This document shows, one piece after another, positions 1 through 11,799 of a DNA stretch of 64,000 nt. Position 1 is the stretch's first letter, and each line of letters opens with the position of its first letter. The DNA lies in NCBI GenBank assembly GCA_012845835.1, contig JABAKD010000020.1:8395415-8459414 (forward strand), read 5' to 3'. Both the position numbers and the translations under genes were made by a program. The DNA comes from Undaria pinnatifida (taxonomy: Eukaryota > Sar > Phaeophyceae > Laminariales > Alariaceae). The notes under the pieces were generated by a model. The model did not search any database. It was not told the DNA's origin and saw only the letters and a list, made by a program, of their open reading frames with translations.

Positions 1-152
1 TCACGACGCCGGAGGCTAGGGACCAGCTGTTTAAGGAGGCAGGGGTGGTGTTCGTCAAAGATTCCAGCGCTAACAAGTGCGGCGTGATCTGCAGCTCGTT
101 CGAGATCATCTCGTCCATGCTCATGACCACCGACGAGTTCATGGAGAGCAAG
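1..152 (+). CDS. GDH exon a
   Basis: Reading frame begins at base 3 (TTPEARDQLFKEAGVVF...). Ends in MTTDEFMESK, then donor GTGTGT at 153; phase 0. The upstream boundary is cut by the window edge. Confidence 0.88.
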
Positions 153-1545
153 GTGTGTACAGCTAGCGTGTGCTGTGCGGGGGGCGCGGCTTTGCGGTGT
201 GCGGCGGTCTTGCGGCGATGTATGCATACTGTGATAAGAGAGTGTTACTGAGTTGGACGCCAAAGGCGAAAGAGGCATGTACCCTACTGTGTACGTACAC
301 CACGTTTGTGGCGTGAACGTCTACGCTGTTGGTAGCGGTGGTTGTTGTTGCTGTTGCTGCTGTCGTTGTTGTTGTTGTTGTTGTTATTCCCACGTTATCC
401 TAGTCCGTGAAAGCAGGCTCCAAGAATTCATCGCCGTAATGTAGTCCGTGGTCATAAGCGGAAGAATGTTATTCGTTTAATGTAGTCCCTGGTCATAAGC
501 GGAAGAATGTTATTCATTTAATGTAGTCCCTGGTCATGAGGGGGAGAATGTTATTCGTTTAATGTAGTCCCTGGTCATAAGCGGAAGAACGTTATTCGTT
601 TAATGTAGTCCCTGGTCATGAGGGGGAGAATGTTATTCGTTTAATGTAGTCCCTGGTCATAAGCGGGAGAATGTTATTCGTTTAATGTAGTCCCTGGTCA
701 TAAGCGGAAGAATGTTATCCGCCAGAAATAGAGTGCAATAAAAATAAGTACATATGCGAAAATAAAATAGCACCATGCGCGACGGTGGTGTGCTTCTGAT
801 TTTTCTCATGTGTTTTTTTTGCCCAACCCGTGTATATTACATACCGTATAACCGGGGTCGAATCAAAATGCGCGCCTTTGTATCAGGAGGAAATCGTGAC
901 CGACGTGTTGGAAAGGCTTAGGGACGTGGGCAGGCGCGAGGCGGAACTGCTGTTCCGAGAGCACCGCAACCACCCGGCCACACCCCTTCCCTTTATCAGC
1001 GAGCGCATCAGCAACGCCATCAACTCGGTCACCGATGCCGCTCGATTCTTGACGACGCTTCCGAGGGGGTGAGTGGTGATTTGTTTGGCGTTTTTTTTTT
1101 TGCTTTTTCTTGTTCTTACGACAGGATAGGACGGGTGGTGGTTGGTGTTGTTTGGTGTGGATTCATGCAACAGGATAGAATAGGACAAGTGGGTCCCGTT
1201 AACAGGAGGAGCTCCATCCATAAGTCTCACTCGGAAACATGGCTTTCGAAGAGAATCGTTCGCGCAAACCCCGACCTTGACATTTTTTTATGCGTTAGTC
1301 TATAAAAACAAACGTACTCGTGAAATGTGCTAACGTGCTAACCGATAGTTCCACACTTGATGGGCTCAACCGGTACGGTATACCTTTTTTTGGCGCAAAG
1401 AGAGGCAAAACTCCTGCCGTCGTATGGGTGGAGTGGTGGTTGATTTTGGAGTATTTTCCAGGCCGAACAGATCACCCATCTCCTCTAGATCCTTTAGGGA
1501 GGATGTGTATGTTCTGTTTAGCTCATGTTGCCGGGGGGGGAGGGG

Positions 1546-1579
<34 letters not shown>

Positions 1580-4500
1580 GGGGATGGGAGTACCGCCTGC
1601 AACAACTTCCTAGCTAATTTTTCCAGGGTTGGAGCTGTACTCTACGTGTACAGGTCCTACGCAACAACTCGTGACGGCAGATACAGGACCCACTAGTGAT
1701 CTATTAATAGTTGATCTAGATGATCTGTATGATCATGCAGGTCGTACAGATCATGTAGATCGGGATAAGTCGGAGGTGTGGAGTATTCACATACGACAGG
1801 ACAGGACACACTACCGAAAACCCTAAGAACACGGTTTCAACCCTGTTTGGTCGCCCACGCACAGCGATGAAAGCAGTAAGCATGATAAACGCGTTATTGT
1901 CATGGTGCGAGCATGCAGCACAGGGCGGTGCAAGGAAGGCTGGTACTTATTTCCAGCGAAGCAATAAATACCAAACCACGCGCATATCCCCCTCCCCGCC
2001 TCCCTCCCTCCCTCCCTCCTTTCTAGGAGGAACGGGGGGGGGGGGGGGGGGGGGGGTGAAGGGAGTGGACTTTAGGTAGGTAGCGCTTTGTGAGGGTCGG
2101 AGCGGAGCGGGACCGAGCGCGGCGCGAGTGCTTTTGTAACGTTCCTTGTGACTCCCGTCCCCCTTAAAAGAGGGAGGGAGGGGGTGGAGGTTAGCCGACG
2201 CCCCGGGAGGGGTGGGCCGGGACCGAGCACTGAGGTAGGGGTATAGCTGCTTTTGGGGCAATTATGTACCTGATTGACGGGGCTTACCATATGGTGGTGT
2301 CGGGATCCGATCTATGTAAGGTGGGTGAGGTGGGTGTGTAGTGTTTGTCCCCTTGCCTTGCCTTGCCTTGCCTTAACTTACCTTGCCTTCCTCTACCTTC
2401 TGTTCCCCGCCCTTCCTGCACGAATAGGAGGAGCAGGAAGAGCACCTGAAGCTGCTGCTGCCTCTGTTCAAGGAGCACCTGCCGGAGAAGCTCGTGCGCG
2501 AGGCGTTCGACCGTGTGCCCACCACGCTCCCTCCCCAGTACCTCCGCAACGCCATGGCGTCTTGCCTTGCCTGCAAGGTTGTCTACACCGAAGGTACGTT
2601 TAGACGGATGCGAGGGTAGACCACAGTGGAATCGGCCCCGCACGCATGTGCTTGTTGGCTACCAGCGACCACGTGCCTCTAACGTCTCTGCGATGTAGGC
2701 ACGCCTATTATCACTCCTTGGCCTCACGCACGAGCGTGCTTTGATGGGCGCGTCCTCAGGTTTCACCCCTGTGATAGAGCGCGGTCCTGGAGATTCTCCA
2801 CTGCTCCCAGCCTTCTTTCTGTCTGTTTTTTTTTTCTTGGGGGGGGGGGGGGGGGGGGTATTCCGTTTTTCTGAGACGAGCAACTTGGCCTTTACTGAGG
2901 AATAAATTGTCCTCCCGAAAACAGAACTCATTAATAGTTTGAATTGTTTTGTTACTGGTGGTAGCATACATATATTTTTGTTAATAAAAAAAACAAAAAT
3001 TGTTTTATTTGATATATGATCATTCTTGTCTTTTGCTACTCTTTCATGTGTTGTATTGCCATTTTGTTGTTGTTGTTGTACCGGTGTTTTCAGTGCTGGA
3101 CCCAAGGTCACACGAGGTGGTGTTCTGCACCTGGTACAGTGTAGAGTATAGATAGTACAGCAGCAGCTTTCCTTTTTAACCGGGTGCCAACTCTTAAAAA
3201 GTATCCTTTTGTTGTACAGGTTTCGAATTGCAGTGTTATTGTTAATGTCTACGGCGTTGGGGGGAGGGCTCCACTGGCGTGGCACGAGAGCCGCGGCATT
3301 GACTGGTGCTTCTCGTTTCCTATCGTGCGGCCAGTACCCGAGATACTGTACGGGGCCAAACACCGCGTTATCGCGGCGGCCTCGGAGTTGGGGTATGTGC
3401 ATGGTTGGTATTTTTTTTCGCAGACGAGGCGGTGCCACCATGCCTGTCGAGGTTTGCTTGTCGTGTGCTCACTTCGGTGTAGCAAATGATGACGCGAAAA
3501 AACAGGCCTGCGTGATCAGACTTTTTGACGACAGTTCCCTGCTCCTCCGCTTAACGAGGCATCCCCGCTACAACACCCGGTCGATTTTTGAATGACGTGA
3601 AAAACAGGAATTAACTTCATCGATGCGCAGCCTCGCGACCGCTTGGGCAAGCTGGCGTTCGACTACATTCGAGAGGAAGGGCTGGTGAAGGGCCTCGCGG
3701 GGCTGGTGGAAAGTACCGACGATGGGTAAGAAATAATGCCAGTGTAAGGGTCGGTCGATGATTTAACGGAGGAAATGCCTGATTCAACCCCTACATGCCT
3801 TGTTCTCCGTACTTGAAAAAAAAGGTTATTGTTGCTTTAGAATGTAAGGTCTTCAATGTCCCCCGCAATTCGATGCGAGTCGGCGAGGGAAGAAGCAGTT
3901 GGAATCTTGTCTTCTCGCGATGAGGATGAAGGCGCAAGCCGTAGTGGGGAGGGGGGAGAAGAGCCTTCGTAGTGACCCTCTGTCTAAGTTACGTCTAGGG
4001 AGAGGGAGTAGAAGAAAGAAAAAGCGCGAAGGTAATAAAAGGGATAAGCGGGTAAAAAATGGTTCCCAAGGGTAAGCCTTGGGTGTTGCTGTGTTGTTTC
4101 TTTGGCCTTTTGACCTGACAAGCGTTTGTTTTAGTTTGTGTTCTGCGAGTCTTTTTCCGAAGTCGCTGAATGTACACACGAAGGGCCCACATTCCAAGCG
4201 AATCCACCGTTTAAATTCGCGCGTTCGTACTCGTAAGACCTATTTTTCACGCGCATGATAAAAAACTCGAAAAGCAACGGTCCATGTAAGCGAAAACAGT
4301 TGCGAGCTTACTTCGGTGAAAGTCTAGTAGAGCCCATACTGCTGTATCGTACACTGGATATGAGCTATATTAACCCTCCCTGTGGGCTCTACGGTACGGC
4401 ACCCACGAGGCAGTTACACAGCAATACCCATTGCTGTCTCTGGAGTGGCCACACCAGAAAACAAAGTAACTCATTGGCGCTGTCATCCAAAAACAAGCAA

Positions 4501-4858
4501 GCAGGTACAAGGTGCCAAAAGTAGGCACAAGGTGCCGAAGTCCGTCTTGCGAGCTGGTTCTTGGAAGGATGCAGTTCACCCACGCGACTCGCCGAACACC
4601 TCACGGCGGTTCGCGCTTGGTGCAAGCAATGTCTGCCTGGTTGGTGAAAACCCGGCGTGCTCCGTCCTGGCATGGTAGGGATGCGAGGGTCTATGGTCAT
4701 ACGACTACGGCCATGCACAAACTGAGTACACCCTTCCCCCGTTGGCGCCTGCCATCCTCTGTTGTACCCGTTTCAGGCCACTGAGCGAGGAGAACAAGAA
4801 GAAGGTTGCCCAAATCCTGCGCTCTTCAGGTGTTCGCGCCAGCCTGGGCGTCTACTGA
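1..4858 (+). CDS. NAD-specific glutamate dehydrogenase, C-terminal exons (5' end outside window)
   Basis: Oxidatively deaminates glutamate to 2-oxoglutarate with NAD+ (large fungal/stramenopile GDH2-type, EC 1.4.1.2); in this family usually cytosolic or mitochondrial. Exons seen: 1-152, 887-1068, 2428-2593, 3608-3725 and 4777-4858, with stop TGA at 4856-4858. The first exon carries the family's conserved stretch DSSANKCGVICSSFEI, followed in exon 2 by FISERISNAINSVTDA and in exon 3 by LPPQYLRNAMASCLACKVVY. Phases agree at three of the four junctions (0/0, 1/1, 2/2). Between exons 2 and 3 they do not: exon 2 ends in phase 2 and exon 3 must start in phase 0, so a mini-exon of length 1 mod 3 is probably unseen, or a G has been lost or gained in the run at 1065-1069. 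The upstream catalytic domain is missing because the window starts inside the gene. Family assignment is firm; exact enzyme kinetics and compartment are not visible. Confidence 0.88.
440..717 (+). repeat. 41-bp tandem minisatellite in a GDH intron
   Basis: About 6.8 head-to-tail copies of a 41-bp unit starting TGTAGTCCCTGGTCATAAGC at 440, 481, 522, 563, 604, 645 and 686. Units differ at a few positions, for example TAAGCGGAAG versus TGAGGGGGAG, which alternate along the array. Confidence 0.95.
887..1068 (+). CDS. GDH exon b
   Basis: Follows acceptor TATCAG; encodes EEIVTDVLERLRDVG... through SVTDAARFLTTLPR. The only good donor is GTGAGT at 1069, which leaves phase 2 and does not match the next exon's phase 0. 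Confidence 0.82.
1531..1580 (+). repeat. Poly-G tract in GDH intron
   Basis: Nearly uninterrupted G run with a few A and C interruptions. Similar runs occur at about 2034-2056, 2839-2858, 5100-5113 and 5162-5177 on the same strand. Confidence 0.9.
2428..2593 (+). CDS. GDH exon c
   Basis: Begins right after an in-frame TAG that also forms the acceptor (GAATAG). Encodes 55 codons from EEQEEHLKLLLPLFKEHL to ACKVVYTE, then one base before donor GTACGT; phase 1. Confidence 0.85.
3608..3725 (+). CDS. GDH exon d
   Basis: Acceptor AAACAG. The two leading bases complete a Gly codon with exon c; then INFIDAQPRDRLGKLAFDY... to LVESTDD. Donor GTAAGA at 3726; phase 2. Confidence 0.86.
4565..4720 (+). 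repeat. Dispersed repeat family C, copy 1
   Basis: Shares the core CTGGTTGGTGAAAACCCGG, then CGTGCTCCGTCCTGG and ATGCGAGGGTCTATGGTC, with copies near 9735-9862 (inverted), 37765-37885 and 42245-42415. Lies in the last GDH intron. Confidence 0.75.
4777..4858 (+). CDS. GDH terminal exon
   Basis: Acceptor TTTCAG. The first base completes a Gly codon; then PLSEENKKKVAQILRSSGVR and the C-terminus ASLGVY followed by TGA. Confidence 0.85.
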
Positions 4859-7459
4859 TGAACACAGCGGCTAGTTTCTTTCAAGGGCATTCTCGAAGAG
4901 GGGGGAGGGGATAGGGGGGCGGGCGTACTCATTGTTGCTTGCCTTAGTAATTGGACTAGTGAACGCGCCTCCCTTTCGAGACGGGGACATGAGAGAAAAG
5001 GGGGCCGGAGGGGGGGGGGGGGTAGTGGGAATGGGGTATGGAGTGGAGTGCGGTAGGGGGTGGAGTGCGATAGGGGGTGAGAGGTGGGAGGGGTGATATG
5101 GGGGGGGGGGGGGCAGACATGACTTGTTTTGGGGTGGAGTGCTGTGGAGTGAGAGATGGGAGGGGGGGGGGGGGGGGTGGGCGGGAGCAGGCATGACTTG
5201 TTTTGTATGCGCGTAGCCGCCTGTGTCTCGGGCCTTGCTTGTAGTTATCAGCTGGCGGCTATATACGCACTATATAAAGAACACGGGTTCAGTTTTGGGG
5301 GGGGGGAAGGGTGGTCGAAGGTAGAGGGAGGCGGTGGTCTTGTTGGTGATTTGCTGAGAGCGGAGAGACGGAGGGAGGAATTTCATTTTTTGCTTGCCTC
5401 TGTCTCTTTTGCCATCGACCACGCATCCCTTTCGAGACGGAGCAAGGAGGGGGGAGAGACAAACCGCGGCAAAAAGTGCGCCACTTAGTGTAGTGCATGC
5501 TGGCCGCGTGCGTTGGGCATGCAGGCCGCGTGCACTGGACACTGCACGGCCTTGTGGTGAAAGCGCAACGACTTGCTTGGGGTGGGCATTGGAAAATGTG
5601 CGGTGGCGAAATCACGGCGGGTTGGTTTGCTTGGCGTAGACGCCATGGTCATCTGGTGTCAAAACGTTTTTTTTAGACCCGATAGGGTCAGCCAGGCGGG
5701 GGCTAGGAAAGGAGGGGGGGGTGCCGTGTTGATTGGGTTCGGCATGCAGCGCGCGCTCCTTCGTCTGCTGGAGGGCGGATGATGGAGATTTGACAAGTCT
5801 GGACCTTGGGGAGTTTTAGGAGTGGTCCGGGAAGGAAGGAAGGCCTTACCCCATGTTGAGACCAAACGGTAGTTGGAATTTCGACGTATAGGATGTTTTT
5901 TTTCGCGGTATTTAGCAAAGGGTAGGCGAAGGTTTGAAAGAGTTTTATCAAGCGCGTGGGGGTAGAGGCCTTTTGGTTTGAGTTTATCCAACGCGTGGGA
6001 GTGTTGTGGCGGTGACTGAGTGGAGAAACCGCTCGTTGTCGTGGGGTCTCTCTCTACCATTACAGAAGTAGTGATACCGTGGGGTAGAATTTCGCTGGTC
6101 GCTATATTTTTGCACGAAAGGGTAGATAGACGCCGTGCCGTCCCTTTTTTTTTTTTTTTTTTTGCGCGAAATAATAGCAAAAAGTGCTGTGATTTTTGGG
6201 GATTTTCGTTTCGCGCCCCTTTTTTGGTACGTATTGTGCGTTACCGATCGCGGGATAATGGGGATGGGAAAATGGTGAATGTGGGAGGTTGGGGGAGACT
6301 GCTGTTGAATGGGAAAAGGCTCAAACGTTGGACCTACTCCTTTTTTTTTTCTTGTGCAATTGTGCATTGAGTGGCCGTCTTAAGGCAAAAAACGCAGGGG
6401 GGTCGGGTGGGTGACAATTCTGCGCGCCTGTAGCGTGTGTGTGCGTGGTGGGTGCGTAGGTGGGTGGGCGGGCGGGCGGGTATGATGTTTGCTTCGGCCT
6501 CAGAGGGGGCCGTCCACTTGCCATTGACATTTGCTTCGGCCTTAAGAGGGGGCCGTCCACTTGCCATTGACAGGTGTTTGTTTTGCATGGTGCACGCTTG
6601 GCAGGGGTGAGCAGGAGTAGTCCACGTGGGGAAGAAAAATGAACAGATTTTGTTGTGGTGCAGGCTCTTATCTCGGCAGGGGTGGGTTTTTAGCAACAGC
6701 GCGCGTCCTTCGAGGCAACGAGCGTTCGCCCTTCGTTCCTATTGGGGACTCTTATAAGGTTTATGGTTCTTTGGGGGTTCTTAGTTTTCATTTGTTGTTG
6801 GGGAGGGGGTCTTAGCTTTTGTTGCTGTGGGAGAGTCTTTAGTTTATTTTTGTAGTTCGTTTTGTCGTGTGTGGTCCCTGTATTTTTGCCTTGTGTCTGA
6901 CCTGGCCAGGAGCGGAGCGGAGCTGATGGGCGGAGCGTGTTTTTTTTTTTTTTTTTTTCTTCTTGAAGCGTATTTTTGGCTATTATTGTGACGACACCGA
7001 CCGGGTCGGTCGATGGGGGGTTTGTCAGCTAATACTTATTTTTCCTTTTCAACCTATCTTCGTTTCTTGTTTCGAGAATAATTGACGAGAATGTTTTAGA
7101 TGCTGCTTGCAACCTGGATGGCGACACGGGTCCACCACATATTTCCACCCTAGATCACATTCTTCGGGAAAAAAAGGACCGACGAGAAAATAGTGCCATC
7201 CACATCCATCCACGGGATGTGACTGGTGAGTGGATGGAAGATGTCAAGATCAGTTTATTCGTGTACGACACATATGTATGTGGTGCGATCGTACAAATGT
7301 TGTGTTTTTTTTCTGTTTTTTTCTAGGTGAACTTTCGTGTGTTGACCTGACGCGTTTTTCAGGGTGGCATTCAAGTTGGTCTCAAACGTCTCTCCGGGTT
7401 TCTTTTTTTTCGTTGTAATCATCCCGTTTTCTTTGCAGCTCAACTGGTAAGTAGGTGGT
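4859..7459. other. Intergenic and GDH 3' flank, repeat-rich
   Basis: No gene recognised. Holds a G-rich degenerate tandem zone at about 5000-5180 (GGTGGAGTGCGGTAGG-like units plus a duplicated CATGACTTGTTTTG), T tracts at 6147-6164 and 6940-6958, and a two-copy repeat of about 43 bp at 6487-6572. Confidence 0.6.
6487..6572 (+). repeat. Two-copy tandem repeat (about 43 bp)
   Basis: TTTGCTTCGGCCT followed by AGAGGGGGCCGTCCACTTGC and CATTGACA occurs twice in tandem. Confidence 0.9.
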
Positions 7460-7590
7460 TTTACCCTCCGCGACCTTCTGGGCAAGTCGCGGTCACAGGT
7501 GTCTTCCTTTCCCCCCCCCGCCCCCCCCCCGGTACATGCCTTCGTTTTGTTTCGCGCATTGGGTTCCTCGTTCTCACTTATCACATTAGC
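7460..7590 (+). repeat. Dispersed repeat family B, copy 1 (partial)
   Basis: TTCTGGGCAAGTCGCGGTCA then CAGGTGTC, a C tract, CATGCCTTCG and TTTCGCGCATTGGGTTC match the better-preserved copies at 11072-11255 and 37452-37620. Confidence 0.65.
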
Positions 7591-7982
7591 TCATTTTCAT
7601 TATAAATCTAGCCCCGTTTCACGAAAACAGGCTAAAAAATGGGTCGCGTGTAAGAAAAAAAGGCAAGAGCAAAATTATACTCGAGGGATTTTGCCCGACG
7701 AAAAGTTACCTGCCATAGATAACCAAATACATATCTGGTACATATTTTTTTTTAGTGCTACAGTAGTATATGTTCTTGTGTCAACTCAATTTTAGTTTAC
7801 AGAATCTCCACACAAAAAAACGAGTCTATAAATTTTCAACACGGTGGAAGAAAACAACGAAACAATGGCAACAACTGCGTCAACCGCGGCGTGTTGAGCG
7901 TCTAGAAGCCGTCGCGTCTAAGAAGCCCATCGCGATCACGGAGTATGTCCCATCTGGCTCAGGCTCAGGCTCAGACTCAGGC

Positions 7983-8948
7983 TTACGGCAAATAGAAAAC
8001 CCTTTGCCCGCAGTCGGCGTTGCTCTGTGCTGGCTGGACAACCCGAATTACTCCTACCCCCGCCGCCGTGCGGCTTCCGTTTCCCCGCCAGCCATCCTTC
8101 TGCTGCCCTTGCCCTTGCTGTTGCTGTTGCTGTTCTTGATCCTCCTGGTGCTGCTTCTCCTCCCGCTTCAGCCGAAGCATCGACAGGGCGCGAAAGTCGC
8201 TGCCTCTCCTCCCAGCCGACGCGGCTGACGTTGGCCCCGACAAGTCGCCACCTCCACCACCACCACGACCACCACCACCAGTGCCATCACCATCACCACC
8301 ACCACCACCACCACGACTACCCCCACCAACACGACCGATGTCATCACCGTTAGGGTTGAACGATGTCGCCGTCGGCTTGTCCGCGGAGAGCCGCGGCTGC
8401 AAAGCATACCGTGTTCCTGTCGTCCACCAGTCGCCGCTCCCCGTCCCCGCGCCATCCCCACCTTGTTCCCGGTCGGCCGAAACGGCCAAGGGAACATTGC
8501 CTCGGCTGCTGCTGTTGTTGCTGGAGTGCGGGGAGCGGTCGCCCCACACCGCCCGCTGCCCTTGCTTTCGCCGATTGTCGACGTTACCCATGCTCCCTCG
8601 CTTTGCTAGAGGGGCCACCCGCGGCATCGAGCCCTCCCCCCCCCCCCGCCCCCCTCCTGCTACTGCTGCTATCCTCCCCACGGCGTGAGGACGGTGGCGA
8701 TGACGACTTGCCGGACCTCTTGCTATTGTTTTCGCTTTTCTTGTTTTTGCCTCGCCCCGCCTTCCGACCTCTCCGCCCCCACACCCCCCCCCCCCGCTCT
8801 TCCTCTCTTCCCCCTTCTTCCCCGTCCACCTCGCCGAGGGATACGGCGTTGATGTTCTTCTCTCTTAGGTCGCGGTGCAGGCAACTCGACCGAAGGTCGA
8901 AGATAGGGATGTGCCGAGGCAGAGCTCCTGCGCCACCTTTGGAATGAT
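7983..8948 (-). pseudogene. Possible kinase-like gene remnant with Gly/Gln-rich tail
   Basis: On the minus strand, after a good acceptor (CCCTCTCAG, exon start at 8948), one frame reads IPIFDLRSSCLHRDLREKNI, which resembles a protein kinase catalytic loop (HRDxxxxN), and then passes into Glu/Arg/Ser-rich sequence. At a G homopolymer (plus-strand C run near 8635-8655) this frame closes, while the frame open to 7983 continues with compatible composition (PRVAPLAKRGSMGNVDNRR, later Gly-rich and QEQQQQQQ). The usual kinase DFG and APE motifs were not found nearby. It may be a decayed kinase, an exon pair broken by a homopolymer error, or chance. Confidence 0.22.
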
Positions 8949-9177
8949 CTGAGAGGGAAGAGGACAAACAAGAAGAAAACCAAATAGCGACCATCCACAT
9001 AAACGAGGAGATGTGAGGAAGCAAAAAAAACGAAAGCGTGGGGACAGCGGAATTTCGTTCTTTCATGGCGAAAAATGGCACAATCAATAGCGGTCTACGT
9101 TTGTTCTATTGTATACTTCGTATAGATTTAAGAAGTGCTGCTGGTTTTAGTGCGGGGGGGGGGGTGGTTTCGTCTAA

Positions 9178-9465
<288 letters not shown>

Positions 9466-9734
9466 AACGGTATTCTTGAAATTTTGCGGTGGTACTGCAC
9501 CTTCTGTTTATTCTCGTCATTCTAGACTATATAGCGAATCGACACTTAACGCTGCACATGGCCGTGCGGCAAAAGACAAAACGTCAACAACAGAGAGATG
9601 AACGGCGCTTTTCTCGCAATGAGAACACCGTTGAACCCACTCTTTACGCGCGCGTTAGCCGTGAAATCTCCTGATCAGATACATCCTGCCCAACTTCACA
9701 AAGCTGTGTGGTATCATCGATGCGCGGTGGGGGG

Positions 9735-9862
9735 GCTGCGAGTGTGTGCGCTTGTACGTGTGCCATTGTCGTGCATGGACGTGGTATTATAGCTATTGAC
9801 CCTCGCATGCCCACAACGACCCAGGACGAGCACGTCGGGTTTTCACCGACCAGAAATCACGG
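9735..9862 (-). repeat. Dispersed repeat family C, copy 2 (inverted)
   Basis: The reverse complement reads CTGGTCGGTGAAAACCCGAC, then GTGCTCGTCCTGGGTCGTTG and ATGCGAGGGTCAATAG, matching the copies at 4565, 37765 and 42245 in the opposite orientation. Confidence 0.75.
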
Positions 9863-10356
9863 GTTTAGAACTTCATGGAATGAAAAATTCGACGGATTTC
9901 CCACCGGTGGGATCGGGGCCGCGCGCCACTCCGGAATGTCAAAAGTATAAGCAACTCATTTAACCCCTAAAATTTATGGACCCTTGGGGTCTTGAGGTGT
10001 GAGTACCAAATAGTCTTTTTATTTTCGATCAGAGTGGTATGTATGATGCAATTTAGAACGCGTGGGGGGATCGTTTTCGTTTTCTTTGTGTGGAAGGTCG
10101 TGGCTGCCGGGCGAGTATTGCCGTGCGTGGAACAAGCTTACGGAGAGGAGACAGAGGCGAAACGAAGGGTAAAAGCTACGTCGATTGCGCGCGCAGAGCT
10201 GGCGAGGTTGCTTTGCTTCGTGTGACGCCGCTTGCTGTAAGCTCACACAACATGCTATTTTATTGCTATGGTACGGCCTTGAAAGGCCGGCAATCTGCAG
10301 GGACGCTCGGTGTCTCTCCTCCTAAACAGTCACCTCACGTTGCTGTGAGGTCGCAA
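9863..10356. other. Intergenic stretch with no recognised gene
   Basis: Short open frames only, none with recognisable family features or supporting splice sites. It ends at the start of the tetranucleotide array. Confidence 0.5.
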
Positions 10357-10853
<497 letters not shown>

Positions 10854-11071
10854 AAAACAGTGATGGTTTCTCAGCTGTGCGGTGCCTTGCCATGACGGCA
10901 ATAAATGCGAAAAAAAACAAACAAAAAAATGCTACGATAGAGGTAGAATGTTCCACATTATTTTATTTTTTGTAGGCGACGAGGGTCTCCTTCGCTCGAA
11001 AAATCGTTGGAATGCCGTTCTTGTTTTATTTGCATGTTTTTTCTTTCTTTCTTTTTTCACACTTCTACTTT

Positions 11072-11255
11072 CCAGCTTCTGGACAAGCCGTGGTCACAGG
11101 TGTCGCTTCCCTTCTCCGCCCCCCCGCCCCCCCCGGGTCTTGCCTTCAATTGTATCGCGCAATAATAGGGTTCAGCAACTCATCCCACTGCTGCTCTTCG
11201 ATTTTTCATCGAGTGTTGCTCTCTCACGCTTCCGCGCTTTCCGCAAAGTCGTTTT
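11072..11255 (+). repeat. Dispersed repeat family B, copy 2
   Basis: Starts CCAGCTTCTGGACAAGCCGT, has a C-rich centre, TTGCCTTCAATTG, TATCGCGCAATA, GGGTTCAGCAA and ends near CATCGAGTGTTGCTCTCTCA. Nearly collinear with 37452-37620. Confidence 0.8.
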
Positions 11256-11377
11256 TTCGCTTCAGAAAGCAAAAAATGGAGCTCCTCAAGGGGTTACGAG
11301 CCTCGGGAAAACAAAGACGTGTGCACCTCTACTGCATTTCTTCACTAAGCCCCGGAATACTGCGCGGTACCGGGTAA

Positions 11378-11640
11378 TGACTGATTCTACGCTAGCCTCC
11401 GCCCGCCCGCCCGCCCGCGAAACCAGCGATATTTCTTCAACGAACGTTCCACGGCCGCTCTTCACGAGGAAGGATGCAATGGAAAAAAAAATGTGTATAT
11501 ATATATATTCACGTGTTTTCTTTGTTTGCAAAGGGACATCAGGGTGGCAAGGGGCACCGTAATTCAGAGAGATGGTTTCAAAATCGGCGATTTCGTTGCA
11601 GAAAAGCTGCGGGGGGGGGGGTGCTACCGTGTAGGACGAC
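11378..11640 (+). repeat. Dispersed repeat family A, copy 1
   Basis: Begins GACTGATTCTACG, includes AACGAACGTTCCACGGCCGC, GAGGAAGGATGC, TTTGCAAAGGG and GGTGGCAAGGGGC, and ends GAAAAGCTGCGGGGG then CTACCGTGTAGGACGAC. Collinear with 31275-31565 and 36972-37258. Confidence 0.8.
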
Positions 11641-11790
11641 ACTAATCTGTACAACGAGGTCGTGGCAAGCCGTTCTCAGCCGCACTAAACTGGCCCCTCG
11701 CGCTAAACAGAGGGCACTGATCTGTACAACGAGGTCGTGACAAGCGGTTCTCAGCCGCACTAAACTGGCCCCTCGCGCTAGACAAAGGGT
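11641..11790 (+). repeat. 75-bp tandem duplication
   Basis: Two near-identical 75-bp units starting ACTAATCTGTACAACGAGGT at 11641 and ACTGATCTGTACAACGAGGT at 11716, directly abutting repeat family A. Confidence 0.95.
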
Positions 11791-11799
11791 TCCGCACAA

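Noticed and set aside
440-717. CRISPR-like array
   Set aside because: The 41-bp units abut with no spacers of distinct sequence; this is a minisatellite in a eukaryotic intron.
2659-3441. 260-codon minus-strand open frame in a GDH intron
   Set aside because: Low-complexity Lys/Pro runs over homopolymers, no recognisable motif, and it lies opposite an intron of a well-supported gene.
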